This document shows, one piece after another, positions 26,375 through 34,896 of a stretch of 64,000 nucleotides of DNA. The DNA comes from Candidimonas nitroreducens (GTDB taxonomy: Bacteria; Pseudomonadota; Gammaproteobacteria; Burkholderiales; Burkholderiaceae_B): the NCBI RefSeq assembly GCF_002209565.1, contig NZ_NJIH01000009.1:294853-358852 (forward strand), given 5' to 3'. The stretch's first letter is position 1; each line of letters opens with the position of its first letter. The notes beneath the pieces are model-generated. The model made no database searches. It was not told the origin of the DNA and saw nothing but the letters and a program-made list of their open reading frames with translations. The position numbers and the translations under genes were made by a program.

Positions 26375-27718
26375 ATGCAAACGGGTGCAAGCACGGCAGA
26401 CATCGGAGCGCGGCTCGACCGGCTTCCGATAGGGGGGTTCCACAAACGCATCATCTGGCTCATCGGCGCCGGGATGTTCTTCGATTCTTTCGACATTTAT
26501 CTGGCCGGAGGCGTGCTGGGGGCGCTGGTCAAGAGCGGCTGGTCGAACATCGCGTCGAACGCTTCGTTCCTGTCCATGACCTTTATCGGCATGCTGATCG
26601 GCGCCCTGGCCGCCGGCTACCTGGGCGACGCCAGGGGGCGCAAGTTCAGCTACCAGTTCAATCTGGCCATATTCGGCATCGCCTCACTGGCCGGGGCGTT
26701 CGCGCCCTCGATGAACTGGCTGATCGTGTGCCGTTTCTTCATGGGCCTGGGCCTGGGTGCCGAGATCGTCATCGGCTACGGCTGCCTGGGCGAGTTCGTA
26801 CCGCCGGGCGTGCGCGGCAAATGGTCCGCCTATTTGTCGCTGATCACCAATTCGGCGCTGTTTTTCTCGACGCTGCTGGGCTATCTGATCATTCCGCACC
26901 TGAGCTGGCGCGTGATGTTCGCCATTGCTGGGGTCGGCGCGCTGATCGTCTGGTACCTGCGCCGCAAAATGCCTGAATCGCCGCGCTGGCTGAAGTCGCG
27001 CGGGCGAGACGCCGAGGCGGAACGCGTCATGGCCGGGATAGAAAGTGAATTCGACGCGTCCCGGCTGCCCGCGCCGCAGCCGGTGCCGGCCGCCCCGGAG
27101 AGCCGGCTCGGCAGCGTGGCGCTGTTCAAGCCGCCGTACCTGCGCCGCACGGTGCTGGGCATATGCGTGCACGTCGTGGTCAATATCGTCATCTACGGCT
27201 TCATCGTCTGGGTGCCCACCTTCCTGGTCAAGCAGGGGCTGGGGGTGTCCTCGTCGCTGGGCTACGCCACGCTGATGTCGCTGGGCGGGCCGGCCGGTGC
27301 GCTCATCGGAGCGCTGGTTTCCGACCGCATAGGGCGCAAGTACGGCATCGCCCTGGTCTGCCTGCTGGCGGCGATCACCGGATGGCTGTACCTGTCGTCT
27401 TCTTCGATCTACATGGCGACGCTGCTGGGCTTCATCCTGTTCACGCTGACCTATCTGCTGGTGGCGCTGGGCGTGGCCACTTACGTGCCCGAACTGTTTC
27501 CCACCGACGTGCGCCTGCGCGGCAACGGCGTGGCCAACACGGTCGGGCGCGTGGCCGGCATCATCACTCCGCAGCTCATCGTCACGCTGTTCGCCACGGG
27601 CGGAGTCAACGGCGTGTTGACCCTGATCATAGGGGCGCTGCTGTTCCTGGTCGTGATCATGCTGCTGCTGGGCATCGAGACCCGCAAGCGGACGCTGGAG
27701 GAAATCGACAAGCTGTAA
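26375..27718 (+). CDS. Major facilitator superfamily transporter (aromatic/organic acid type)
   Basis: 447 residues, 12 predicted membrane helices. The inner ATG at 26375 is used because the one at 26369 lies inside the AGGAGG ribosome site. Helix 1 carries FFDSFDIYLAGG and loop 2-3 the motif YLGDARGRK; the MFS sugar/acid-symporter signature VPPGVRG and the C-terminal half with the repeated GALVSDRIGRKYG are clear. It likely imports the substrate of the lyase encoded 25 bases downstream. The cytoplasmic middle loop is proline-rich (QPVPAAPES). Confidence 0.87.
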   Translation: MQTGASTADIGARLDRLPIGGFHKRIIWLIGAGMFFDSFDIYLAGGVLGALVKSGWSNIASNASFLSMTFIGMLIGALAAGYLGDARGRKFSYQFNLAIFGIASLAGAFAPSMNWLIVCRFFMGLGLGAEIVIGYGCLGEFVPPGVRGKWSAYLSLITNSALFFSTLLGYLIIPHLSWRVMFAIAGVGALIVWYLRRKMPESPRWLKSRGRDAEAERVMAGIESEFDASRLPAPQPVPAAPESRLGSVALFKPPYLRRTVLGICVHVVVNIVIYGFIVWVPTFLVKQGLGVSSSLGYATLMSLGGPAGALIGALVSDRIGRKYGIALVCLLAAITGWLYLSSSSIYMATLLGFILFTLTYLLVALGVATYVPELFPTDVRLRGNGVANTVGRVAGIITPQLIVTLFATGGVNGVLTLIIGALLFLVVIMLLLGIETRKRTLEEIDKL

Positions 27719-27743
27719 TTTTTGGAAGCAGGAGCAAGAAAGC

Positions 27744-28613
27744 ATGAGCACTCTGAAACAGAAACTCGCGGGCGACGAAATACTGGTTGCCCCCGGCATC
27801 TACGACCTGATCTCGGTGAAGCTGGCCGACCGCATGGGCTTCGATTGCCTATACATGACCGGGTTCGGCTCGGTGGCCTCGTACCTGGGGCTGCCCGATG
27901 CCGGGCTGGCGTCTTATACCGACATGCTCAACCGCGTATCGGCGTTCTGCGGCGCCAGCGGCACGCCCATTATTTGCGACGGCGACACCGGCTACGGCGG
28001 GCTGCTCAACGTGGCTCACACCGTGCAGGGCTACGAGCGGGCCGGCGCCGCGGGCATACAGCTCGAAGACCAGGAGTTCCCCAAGAAGTGCGGCCACACG
28101 CGCGGGCGGCGCGTCACTGCCGCGCAGGACATGGTCAGGAAGCTGAAGGTCGCGGCCGAAAGCCGCAGCAGTTCCGACTTTCTGATCGTGGCGCGCACCG
28201 ACGCGCGTACCTCGCTGGGCCTGGACGAAGCCCTGCGGCGCGCCGAGCAGTACGCCAAGGCGGGCGCCGACGTGCTGTTCATCGAGTCGCCCGAGTCGGA
28301 AAAAGAGCTTGAAATCATAGGCAGGTCTTTCGACCTGCCGCTGCTGGTCAATATCGTCGAGGGCGGCCGCACGCCGCAGCTCACCCCGCAGGAATTGCAG
28401 TCCCTCGGGTTCTCGCTGGCCATCTATCCGGTAGCCGGTCTGTTGGCCGCCGTGCGGGCGCTGGAAAAGGCCTACGCTCCCATCCTCGCGCGCCGCGGCA
28501 CCCGCGAGCTCGAAGGCAAGGAGCTGTATTCATTTGAAGACTTGTGCCTGCTGATGGGCTTCCAACGGGTCTGGGAGTTCGACGCGCAGCACGCGGAAGA
28601 CGGCGGGCAATAA
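27744..28613 (+). CDS. Isocitrate lyase/PEP mutase-family lyase
   Basis: 289 residues. The TIM-barrel metal site is visible as CDGDTGYGG (residues 78-86), and EDQEFPKKCGH (108-118) holds the catalytic Cys116, the pattern of true C-C lyases such as methylisocitrate or 2,3-dimethylmalate lyase; PEP mutases lack it. It therefore most likely cleaves a branched malate-type acid. Located right after the MFS gene, it forms a small uptake-and-cleavage operon with GntR control. Confidence 0.88.
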   Translation: MSTLKQKLAGDEILVAPGIYDLISVKLADRMGFDCLYMTGFGSVASYLGLPDAGLASYTDMLNRVSAFCGASGTPIICDGDTGYGGLLNVAHTVQGYERAGAAGIQLEDQEFPKKCGHTRGRRVTAAQDMVRKLKVAAESRSSSDFLIVARTDARTSLGLDEALRRAEQYAKAGADVLFIESPESEKELEIIGRSFDLPLLVNIVEGGRTPQLTPQELQSLGFSLAIYPVAGLLAAVRALEKAYAPILARRGTRELEGKELYSFEDLCLLMGFQRVWEFDAQHAEDGGQ

Positions 28614-28915
28614 AGAGCGCTTCGCAATCCTCTTTCGTCTTTTTTGAGGCAAGACGGGGCCGGGTACATACAGGTACGCCGGCCCTTGTCATTCGTGCAG
28701 CCGCCTATATTGGGTGGGGCGGGAAAGTCCCGGTCAATGGGACGACGTCACCGCTTATGCGCTATGTTCACGACAGCATCTATATGGCCTTGTTCGTGTT
28801 CCGACGCAGGGCTCCCGGCCTTGCGTATCCCATGCCCTGGTTGGGGTTGGGGCCTGTTGGCCATAAGCGCCGGGTCAGAGTTGCCGAAGCGTAACGGTTA
28901 ACCAACTTGCCAAAA
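28614..28915. other. Spacer with a terminator-like hairpin
   Basis: No gene is convincing in these 300 bases. A hairpin at 28657-28685 pairs GGGCCGG with CCGGCCC, with an inner GTAC/GTAC extension and one bulged G, and is followed by TTGTCATT, so it is a plausible terminator for the lyase operon. At 28896-28903 lies GGTTAACC, likely a second, weak MqsA half-site. Confidence 0.45.
28657..28690 (+). terminator. Likely terminator of the GntR/MFS/lyase operon
   Basis: The 7-base outer stem and 4-base inner stem (GGGCCGG.GTAC...GTAC.CCGGCCC) enclose six bases. Only two or three T follow, so rho-independent strength is modest. Confidence 0.4.
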
Positions 28916-28932
28916 TTAACCTTATAGGTTAA
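28916..28932. promoter_or_regulatory. MqsA operator palindrome
   Basis: TTAACCT, three bases, AGGTTAA. This is close to the AACCT-N3-AGGTT operator that E. coli MqsA binds in front of mqsRA. It lies immediately upstream of the MqsR start codon, as in E. coli, so the module should be autorepressed. Confidence 0.75.
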
Positions 28933-28939
28933 ATTCATC

Positions 28940-29236
28940 TTGGAAAAGCACACGCCTCACTGCAAGTTGCCGGTGGTCAGGGCTTTGGTCAAGGCCGGCA
29001 AAATTAAAGCTACGTTCTCGGCCTTGAGCGGCGGAGCAGCGTTGGGGCTGGATTTCAGCAATATGGTCGATATTGTCATGTCGCTGACTTCTCGGGATTT
29101 TCACAAGAGCATGACGACACATGCCGACCATCGTATCTGGCAGGATGTATACCGCCCCCTGACGATAGCCGGCAGCGTTTATCTGAAGCTGACCGTCATC
29201 GACGATGTGTTGATCGTATCGTTCAAGGATCTATAG
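28940..29236 (+). CDS. mqsR: MqsR-type mRNA interferase toxin
   Basis: 98 residues, the same length as E. coli MqsR, and it begins MEKHTPH after a TTG start codon (28940-28942). Catalytic residues match by position: Lys56, Gln68 and Tyr81. The family's KSMTT stretch and IWQDVYRP are conserved. It cuts mRNA at GCN sites in E. coli; the specificity here is assumed. The stop of this gene is 2 bases before the antitoxin ATG, so they are translated together. There is no good Shine-Dalgarno sequence; the operator is in its place. Confidence 0.93.
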   Translation: MEKHTPHCKLPVVRALVKAGKIKATFSALSGGAALGLDFSNMVDIVMSLTSRDFHKSMTTHADHRIWQDVYRPLTIAGSVYLKLTVIDDVLIVSFKDL

Positions 29237-29238
29237 CC

Positions 29239-29640
29239 ATGAAATGTCCAGCCTGCGGGGCTGCCGAGCTGGTGCGGGAGGTTCGCGATCTGCCGTATGT
29301 CTACAAGGGCGAGACGACGGTCATCCCCGCTGTGGCGGGCCGGTACTGCCCAGCGTGCGGGGAGGGTGTATTTGGGGCGGCCGAATCGAAGCGGCTCAGC
29401 GCGGCAATGCTGGCCTTCAACCGCCAGGTCAATGCCTCGATCTTCGATCCCGATTTTGTCGCGCATGTGCGCAAGAAGCTGGCGCTCGATCAGCGCGAGG
29501 CGGCGCAGATCTTCGGCGGCGGCGTCAATGCCTTCTCGCGCTATGAAACCGGCAAGACCAAACCGCCGCTGGCTCTGCTGCAGTTGCTCAAGCTGCTGGA
29601 TCGCCATCCCGAGCTGTTGAGCGAGGTTCGGGCAGCCTGA
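29239..29640 (+). CDS. mqsA: MqsA-type antitoxin and operon repressor
   Basis: 133 residues. The N-terminal zinc domain has Cys3, Cys6, Cys37 and Cys40 in two CxxC motifs. The C-terminal XRE helix-turn-helix contains Asn97 and Arg101 (VNAFSRYE), the DNA-contacting residues of E. coli MqsA. It neutralises MqsR and represses the operon. It lies two bases after mqsR, the toxin-first order typical of this system. It is convergent with the hydrolase gene, with 18 bases between stops. Confidence 0.93.
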   Translation: MKCPACGAAELVREVRDLPYVYKGETTVIPAVAGRYCPACGEGVFGAAESKRLSAAMLAFNRQVNASIFDPDFVAHVRKKLALDQREAAQIFGGGVNAFSRYETGKTKPPLALLQLLKLLDRHPELLSEVRAA

Positions 29641-29658
29641 CATGGCGGCGCAGGCCGC

Positions 29659-30606
29659 TCAATACCGCTGCAGCAGCCACTCTCCGACCCGCTGGGCGAG
29701 TTCGTCGCTGTTGTCGTCCATCATCAGCATGTGCGAATTGCCGCGGATGCCCATGCGCGGCAATTCCCACCAGTCGGCCTCGATGCCGGCGCGCAGCAGG
29801 GAGTCGCGGAATTCGATGCCGCGGCGCGTAAGCATCTGCCAGGTGGGCGTGGCGTCCAGGTAGTCGCCGTAGACGAACAGGCAGGCGCTGGCGCCCAGGG
29901 CCGGCACTTCGCCCGGACGGCAGAAACCCGAGGGCTCGATCGCGACCATGCCGCGCACCAGGTCGGGGCGGCGCGCCGCGGCGCGAAACGCCACCTCGCC
30001 GCCGTGGCTGTGCGTCATCAGCAGGCAAGGGCCGATGCGCTCCAGTGCCGCGCACAGCGTATCGGCCGCGGTGTCGTTGTTCGACAGCCAGCGCGGCACG
30101 GCGGTCTGGATGAAGGTGTCCAGGTGTTCGGCCGGAAAGCGCTGGCCTTCGAAGGGCCGGCGCGCCTGGAAGTCGCCCGCCGCGCCGAAGCGGAACAGGC
30201 TCCAGGCCTCTTCGGCGCTGCGTACGATCGGGGCGTCGGGCCAGACGCCGGGGAAGGGCGCCCAGCCGGCCCGGCCGCGCTCGACGTTGTCGATGATATA
30301 GACCGGGAAGCCTTGCGCGACGAAGGCCTGGGCCCAGCCGTCGCGGCCGTCGGGCGTGTGTTCCCACATGGTGCCGCACATGCCGCCGCCATGCAGCATG
30401 GCCAGCGGCAGCGCGCAGCGCGGCTCGGCCGGTATGAAGTACTGCACATAGGCCTGCTCGATATGGAACAGGCCGTTGGGGTCGTATTCGTACGGCGCGG
30501 TCTGCGTGAAGGATATGGTGCGCACCGGCTGGCCGCTGATGCGGATCTGCCTGCCGCCGGCGTAGAAGCTGCCGAAGCGGGCGACGCCGTGGGTTTTCGG
30601 GTTCAT
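29659..30606 (-). CDS. Alpha/beta-hydrolase (esterase-like)
   Basis: 315 residues. The oxyanion region LHGGGMCGTMWEH starts at residue 71; the nucleophile Ser200 is in THSHGGEVAF, and a C-terminal GNSHMLMMDD holds the catalytic histidine. It resembles a cytoplasmic esterase or carboxylesterase; no signal peptide is seen. It is on the minus strand, 18 bases after the MqsA stop, and its own upstream region has a 20-base palindrome at 30655-30674. A link to the branched-chain-type binding protein upstream is likely because both share strand and spacing. Confidence 0.75.
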   Translation of the reverse strand: MNPKTHGVARFGSFYAGGRQIRISGQPVRTISFTQTAPYEYDPNGLFHIEQAYVQYFIPAEPRCALPLAMLHGGGMCGTMWEHTPDGRDGWAQAFVAQGFPVYIIDNVERGRAGWAPFPGVWPDAPIVRSAEEAWSLFRFGAAGDFQARRPFEGQRFPAEHLDTFIQTAVPRWLSNNDTAADTLCAALERIGPCLLMTHSHGGEVAFRAAARRPDLVRGMVAIEPSGFCRPGEVPALGASACLFVYGDYLDATPTWQMLTRRGIEFRDSLLRAGIEADWWELPRMGIRGNSHMLMMDDNSDELAQRVGEWLLQRY

Positions 30607-30654
30607 CGTTCGCTCATTGGTATGAAGGCGTGCGCGTGCATGGTATCAGGCATG

Positions 30655-30674
30655 TGCCCGTGCATGCACGGGCA
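30655..30674. promoter_or_regulatory. 20-bp perfect palindrome between hydrolase and binding protein genes
   Basis: TGCCCGTGCATGCACGGGCA is its own reverse complement. It lies 49 bases before the hydrolase start and 60 bases after the binding protein stop. Either a dimeric regulator binds it, or it forms a hairpin ending the upstream minus-strand transcript. Without a T tract an operator or stabilising hairpin is more likely. Confidence 0.5.
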
Positions 30675-30733
30675 TTCCCGCGTTCGGGGCGGCACGCGGC
30701 CAGGCGTGCCGGCCATGGCGGCCCCGCATGCCC

Positions 30734-31978
30734 TTACTTGCCGTCGTGCTTGACCAGCGGGCAGGTGCTGTCGGCCAGCGGCCATACCAGATCCTTGCCG
30801 GGGATGGTGGCGACGATATGGTAGTAGTCCCAGGGCCTGGTGGATTGCTCGGGCGTCTTGACCTGGGCCAGCAGCATGTCGCGCACCACCAGGCCGTCCG
30901 GGCGCAGGTGGGCATGGCTGCTGAACGGATCGTCGATGGGCAGCTTGCGCATCTCGGCCATCACCTTGTCGGCGTCGTCGCTGCCCGCGGCCTTGACCGC
31001 CTGCAGATAGTGCCGCACCGATCCGTACACGCCGGCCTGCAGGAAGGTCGGGGGCTTGCCCACGCGCGCCTCGAATTTCTTGGTGAAAGCGCGCGTGCCG
31101 TCGTTGGCGTCCCAATACGACGGCGTGGTCAGGTAGGTGCCCTGTGCGGTTTTCAGGCCCAGGCTGTGCACGTCGGTGATCATCAGCAGCATGGCGGCAA
31201 GCTTCTGGCCACCCTTGCCGATGCCGAATTCGGCGGCCTGCTTGATGGCATTGATGGTGTCTCCGCCGGCGTTGGCCAGCGCGATGATCTGCGCCTTCGA
31301 GCCTTGCGCCTGCAGCAGGAAGGAGGAAAAGTCCGAGGCGTTCAGCGGGTGGTAGATCGTGCCCAGCACCTTGCCGCCATTGGCCTTGACCACGTCGGAC
31401 GTGTCCTTGGCCAGCTGCTTGCCGAAGGCATAGTCGCTGGCCAGTATGAACCAGCTCTTCTGGCCGGTCTTGACCACGGCGCTGGCGGTGCCGCGCGCCA
31501 GCGCATAAGTGGTGTAAGTCCATTGCACGCCGTAGGGCGAGCACTGCGCCTGGCTCAGCGCCGTCGTGCCGGCGCTGGAGAACATGACGATCTTCTTCTT
31601 GGCGCGCGCGATGTTCTGCACCGCCAGGGCCACCGAGGAATTCGGCAGATCCACGATCACGTCCACGCCGTCGACGTCGTACCATTTGCGGGCGATGGAC
31701 GCGCCGATGTCGGGCTTGTGCTGGTGATCGGCGGCGATGACTTCGATGTGCCGCCCCAATACGCTGCCGCCGGCTTCTTCCGCGGCGATGCGGGCGGCCT
31801 CCACCGAGCCCTTGCCGGTGGCGTCGGCCACCACGCCCGACAGGTCGGTGAGCACGCCTATCTTGATGGGCGGGGCGTTCTGGGCCGGCTTGGCGGCGGG
31901 CGTCTGCGCCAGGCCGGGCGCGGACAGGCACAACAAGGCGCCGGCCGACAGCGCGGCGGCGTAGGAACTCAGTTTCAT
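30734..31978 (-). CDS. Branched-chain amino acid-type (LivK-like) ABC substrate-binding protein
   Basis: 414 residues. A signal peptide with hydrophobic core to about residue 24 and cleavage near GLAQTP is seen. The mature two-domain Peripla_BP_6 pattern starts IKIGVLTDLSGVVADATG and includes ADHQHKPDIGASIARKWYDVDGVDVIVDLPNSS and a C-terminal DDPFSSHAHLRPDGLVVRDMLL. The family binds amino acids or other carboxylates and aromatic acids; the ligand is unknown. No LivHMGF membrane genes are next to it, so this is a solitary binding protein. Note the ribosome site AGGAGG ahead of the ATG. Confidence 0.88.
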   Translation of the reverse strand: MKLSSYAAALSAGALLCLSAPGLAQTPAAKPAQNAPPIKIGVLTDLSGVVADATGKGSVEAARIAAEEAGGSVLGRHIEVIAADHQHKPDIGASIARKWYDVDGVDVIVDLPNSSVALAVQNIARAKKKIVMFSSAGTTALSQAQCSPYGVQWTYTTYALARGTASAVVKTGQKSWFILASDYAFGKQLAKDTSDVVKANGGKVLGTIYHPLNASDFSSFLLQAQGSKAQIIALANAGGDTINAIKQAAEFGIGKGGQKLAAMLLMITDVHSLGLKTAQGTYLTTPSYWDANDGTRAFTKKFEARVGKPPTFLQAGVYGSVRHYLQAVKAAGSDDADKVMAEMRKLPIDDPFSSHAHLRPDGLVVRDMLLAQVKTPEQSTRPWDYYHIVATIPGKDLVWPLADSTCPLVKHDGK

Positions 31979-32072
31979 GGCGGGTCTCCTCCTGGATGAA
32001 CTTTGTGAGTAGAGTAATTAGTAATTTCGGCCCGTTGCCGGTGGATGGGGTCGGCGGCCCCGCCCCTTGCGT

Positions 32073-32603
32073 TCATTCCCGGAACAGCGTGCGCGCGCCT
32101 TCGTAGCGGCGCGCGAAATAAGGGCTGTGCAGGGAATTGATGCGTACCTGTCCGCCCGAGGACGGCGCATTGACGAACTGGCCGTTGCCCACGTAGATGC
32201 CCATGTGCGAATAAGAACTGTGCAGGGTATTGAAGAACACGAAGTCGCCCACGCTGAGCTCGCCGCGCGGCACCGGGCGGCTGATTTCGGCTATTTCTTT
32301 GGTGTTGTGCGGCAGCGCATTGCGCGTGGCGGTCTCGAAGACGTAGCCGATCAGCCCGCTGCAGTCGAACCCGGTGTCGGGGCTGGCGCCGCCGTAGCGG
32401 TAGCGCGTGCCGATCAGGCCCATGGCCGTCAGGACTACGTCCTGGCGCTTGCTGGCGTCGATGCTGATGTGGCGGTACGCGGCCAGGCTGCTGCCGCGCC
32501 TGGGCCCCGATTCGCCGGCGCAGCCCGCCAGCAGCGCCGCAACGAGGCCTGCGGTAAGTAGTCGGCAGAGTCTGGCGCGCGTTGCGCGCGGCGGGTGCTC
32601 CAT
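32073..32603 (-). CDS. NlpC/P60-family peptidoglycan hydrolase lipoprotein
   Basis: 176 residues from the ATG at 32601-32603; a longer frame lacks a start with a ribosome site. The signal peptide ends in LLAGC, a lipobox with the acylated Cys near residue 28. The C40 peptidase domain shows the catalytic Cys in FDCSGLIGYVF, His in YSHMGIYVGNG and the third polar residue in FVNAPSSGG. Members cut D-Glu/DAP bonds in the cell wall. It is divergent from the DUF3293 gene. Confidence 0.88.
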   Translation of the reverse strand: MEHPPRATRARLCRLLTAGLVAALLAGCAGESGPRRGSSLAAYRHISIDASKRQDVVLTAMGLIGTRYRYGGASPDTGFDCSGLIGYVFETATRNALPHNTKEIAEISRPVPRGELSVGDFVFFNTLHSSYSHMGIYVGNGQFVNAPSSGGQVRINSLHSPYFARRYEGARTLFRE

Positions 32604-32666
32604 ATGCGAATTATGGTAGCGTTGCGCCTTATAGACAATAGCCGCCTGGGCGCCGACAACGATCCC

Positions 32667-33095
32667 GTGACCGATACTTCGATTCCTGCTGATACGCTGC
32701 GGGCCTACCGGGAGACGCATTACGTCGTGACTGGGCTGGAGCACGGCTTCACATTGCGCATCGACAGGCCCAGTGCTGCGCTGGGCACCCTGTACCAGAG
32801 CCGCGGCGTGGACAGCGCGGCCTTCGTCACGGCCTGCAATCCCCAGGGCCGCCTGCTGGATGATGCCGCCAACGCACGAGCCCAGGAGCGCCTGCGCGGC
32901 GAGCTGGATGCCCGGGCCCTGGCGTATTTCGCCGGAGAAGGGCGGCATCCCCGCGGCGGCTGGCCTGCCGAGGCGAGCTTTCTGGTGCTGGGCCTGACAC
33001 AGCAAGAGGCAGCCACGCTGGGCCGCCGCTGGCAGCAGAACGCCGTGGTCTGCTGTGGCGCTGATACCGTTGCGCGGCTGGTGTTGCTGCGCTGA
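32667..33095 (+). CDS. DUF3293 domain protein
   Basis: 142 residues from a GTG at 32667. A weak alternative start is the ATG at 32604 or 32613. No clear ribosome site precedes any of them, so the start is uncertain. Conserved parts are the FVTACNPQGRLLDDAANARAQERL segment and EASFLVLGLTQQEA, which match DUF3293 proteins of gamma- and betaproteobacteria of unknown function. Its neighbour is a cell wall hydrolase on the opposite strand. Confidence 0.65.
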   Translation: MTDTSIPADTLRAYRETHYVVTGLEHGFTLRIDRPSAALGTLYQSRGVDSAAFVTACNPQGRLLDDAANARAQERLRGELDARALAYFAGEGRHPRGGWPAEASFLVLGLTQQEAATLGRRWQQNAVVCCGADTVARLVLLR

Positions 33096-33142
33096 AAGAG
33101 CAGTGCCGTCGAGGGCACGGGCCATGCACGTGGCGGACGAGG

Positions 33143-33171
33143 TTGACATCGTGTCGATAGCGCGCAGAATA
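33143..33171 (+). promoter_or_regulatory. Sigma-70 promoter of the DUF2306 gene
   Basis: TTGACA at 33143-33148, a 17-base spacer, then AGAATA at 33166-33171. The -35 is perfect and the -10 is weak. It is 48 bases before the ATG at 33219. Confidence 0.5.
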
Positions 33172-33218
33172 AGGCTCATGCCTCGTCCGTTGTGGAAGAG
33201 CCTGACAAGGAGCCTGTC

Positions 33219-33740
33219 ATGAGCCTTGCCCCTCTCGATTCCGCCTCCGTGGTCATCCAGGTACATGCCTGGGCAGCCATATTCGCCTTGGCTCTAGGCA
33301 TTGTGGTGCTGGCGCGCAGAAAAGGCAGCCCCAGCCATCGCTGGTCGGGGCGCGTCTGGGCGGTGGCCATGCTGGTCACCGTGCTGTCGTCGTTTTTCAT
33401 CCACGAGTTGCGCACCTGGGGGCAATGGAGCCCCATCCACATCCTGTCGGCCGTCACGCTGGTGCTGCTGGTGCGCGCCTACGTCGCCATCCGGCGGCGC
33501 AAGGTGCAGCTGCATGCCGAACTTATGAAGGCCACTTTCTACAACGCGCTGCTGCTGGCCACTTTCTTCACCTTCCTGCCCGGGCGCATCATGCACGACG
33601 TGGTGTTCGGCCCGTCGCCCGAGGCGGCCGGCGCCGTGCCCATGTGGGTATGGATCGTCGGCGGGGTGATCGTGGTGCTGGGCGGGCGGCATTTCGCCGC
33701 CAAGTGGCGCAAGACGCGCACGGGCGTCGCCGCCCAATGA
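33219..33740 (+). CDS. DUF2306 family membrane protein
   Basis: 173 residues from the ATG at 33219, with AAGGAG upstream. Four hydrophobic segments are seen: about residues 15-33, 45-63, 70-86 and 146-165. The HAWAAIFALALGIVVL and FIHELRTWGQWSPIHILSAVTL stretches with conserved histidines are typical of DUF2306 (predicted membrane proteins). Function unknown; the histidines could bind a metal or haem. The gene stands alone with its own promoter. Confidence 0.75.
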   Translation: MSLAPLDSASVVIQVHAWAAIFALALGIVVLARRKGSPSHRWSGRVWAVAMLVTVLSSFFIHELRTWGQWSPIHILSAVTLVLLVRAYVAIRRRKVQLHAELMKATFYNALLLATFFTFLPGRIMHDVVFGPSPEAAGAVPMWVWIVGGVIVVLGGRHFAAKWRKTRTGVAAQ

Positions 33741-33789
33741 CGCCGGGCCTGCTGCCCGGCGTCGGTGTCGTGCCGGGCGAGAGCCCGCT

Positions 33790-34782
33790 TTAATTCAGGG
33801 TTATGCCTATAGCGTCGCCCATCGAATGCGCTTGTGCGACATACTTCCTGAACATGGTGTCGAGTTCTTCCGGTGTGCTCGACTTGGCCTGTGCTCCCAC
33901 CACGGCAAAGCTTTCGCGAGCCTCGGGGGTTGCGATGATCTTGGCAATTTCTTTGCTCAGCTTGCTGCGGATTTCGTCGGGCGTGCCCGCAGGGACGAAT
34001 GCCGCCTCCCAGTCATCGCCAATATCGCCGGTGAGCACGGCGATGGGGTTGGGTACCAGGCCTTTGGCGAGGCTCACCCCTCTTTCCGAGGTCGCGGCCA
34101 GAACCCGGATCTTGCCTTCGTGCGCAAGATGCAGCACGCTGGTGTTCGTTAAGATCGCGAATGTAAGGCGTCCTGCGACGACGTCGTTGAGAGCTTCCGA
34201 CGTGCCGCGGTAGGCGATGTTGGTCGCCTTGAAACCGTGATTGTGGGCAAATATGGCGGAGTGCAGGTTGCTGGTGCTTCCGACACCCGGCGAGCCGTAA
34301 TTTACGCCACCCTTCTGCGCTTTGGCATATGCCGTCAATTGGGCAATCGATGTGATCCCCAACTTGGAGGGCAGCAGCAAATAGCTGGGCATGAGGCCCA
34401 GTAGTCCAACCCCCGCCAAATCGTGCACGGCATTGAACGGCAGTTTGTGATCCAGCCCGGAACGCACGCCCAGGGCGCTTGGTGCAATCAAAACCGTGTA
34501 GCCATCGGGCTTGGAATGGATGACATGCCCCCAGCCAATCGCACCGCCCGCGCCGGAACGGTTTTCCACGACCACGGGAACCTTCCAGGCGGTGGAAAGG
34601 TGTTTCGCCACCAGGCGGGCCGCCAGATCCGTCGGCCCGCCTGGCGAGGTGGGCACGACGAAAGTGATCGGCCGGGAGGGATACTGTGCCGTGTTGTCTG
34701 CGGCCATACTGGCGGTGTCCGCAAATACCGCGGCCATGAATAGCGTTGCTATGAATGAATAACGAAGCTTGCCGATCGACAT
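33790..34782 (-). CDS. Bug-family substrate-binding protein
   Basis: 330 residues from the ATG at 34780-34782, the start that gives a good signal peptide (KLRYSFIATLFMAAVFADTASMAAD). A longer open frame starts at 34869 without better support. The mature protein starts YPSRPITFVVPTSPGGPTDLAARLVAKHL and has the loop FNAVHDLAGVGLL and IAYRGTSEALNDVV. It is the last gene of cluster E, after an aconitase-family large/small pair. This is the fourth of six such proteins here; the ligand may be the tricarboxylate substrate of those subunits. Confidence 0.86.
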   Translation of the reverse strand: MSIGKLRYSFIATLFMAAVFADTASMAADNTAQYPSRPITFVVPTSPGGPTDLAARLVAKHLSTAWKVPVVVENRSGAGGAIGWGHVIHSKPDGYTVLIAPSALGVRSGLDHKLPFNAVHDLAGVGLLGLMPSYLLLPSKLGITSIAQLTAYAKAQKGGVNYGSPGVGSTSNLHSAIFAHNHGFKATNIAYRGTSEALNDVVAGRLTFAILTNTSVLHLAHEGKIRVLAATSERGVSLAKGLVPNPIAVLTGDIGDDWEAAFVPAGTPDEIRSKLSKEIAKIIATPEARESFAVVGAQAKSSTPEELDTMFRKYVAQAHSMGDAIGITLN

Positions 34783-34896
34783 ATGTTTTGCGAACGCTTC
34801 CCGGCCGGCCGGGCTTGTGCGCCCGGGCGGCCTTTCTGCGTTGTCTCCTTTATTGACGCCGTTGATCATGTGGATTCTTTTTGTTCCGCCGCCGAG

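Noticed and set aside
32604..33266. An N-terminal extension of the NlpC/P60 gene to 397 residues
   Set aside because: It would run antisense through the DUF3293 gene; the ATG at 32603 gives a normal lipoprotein signal.
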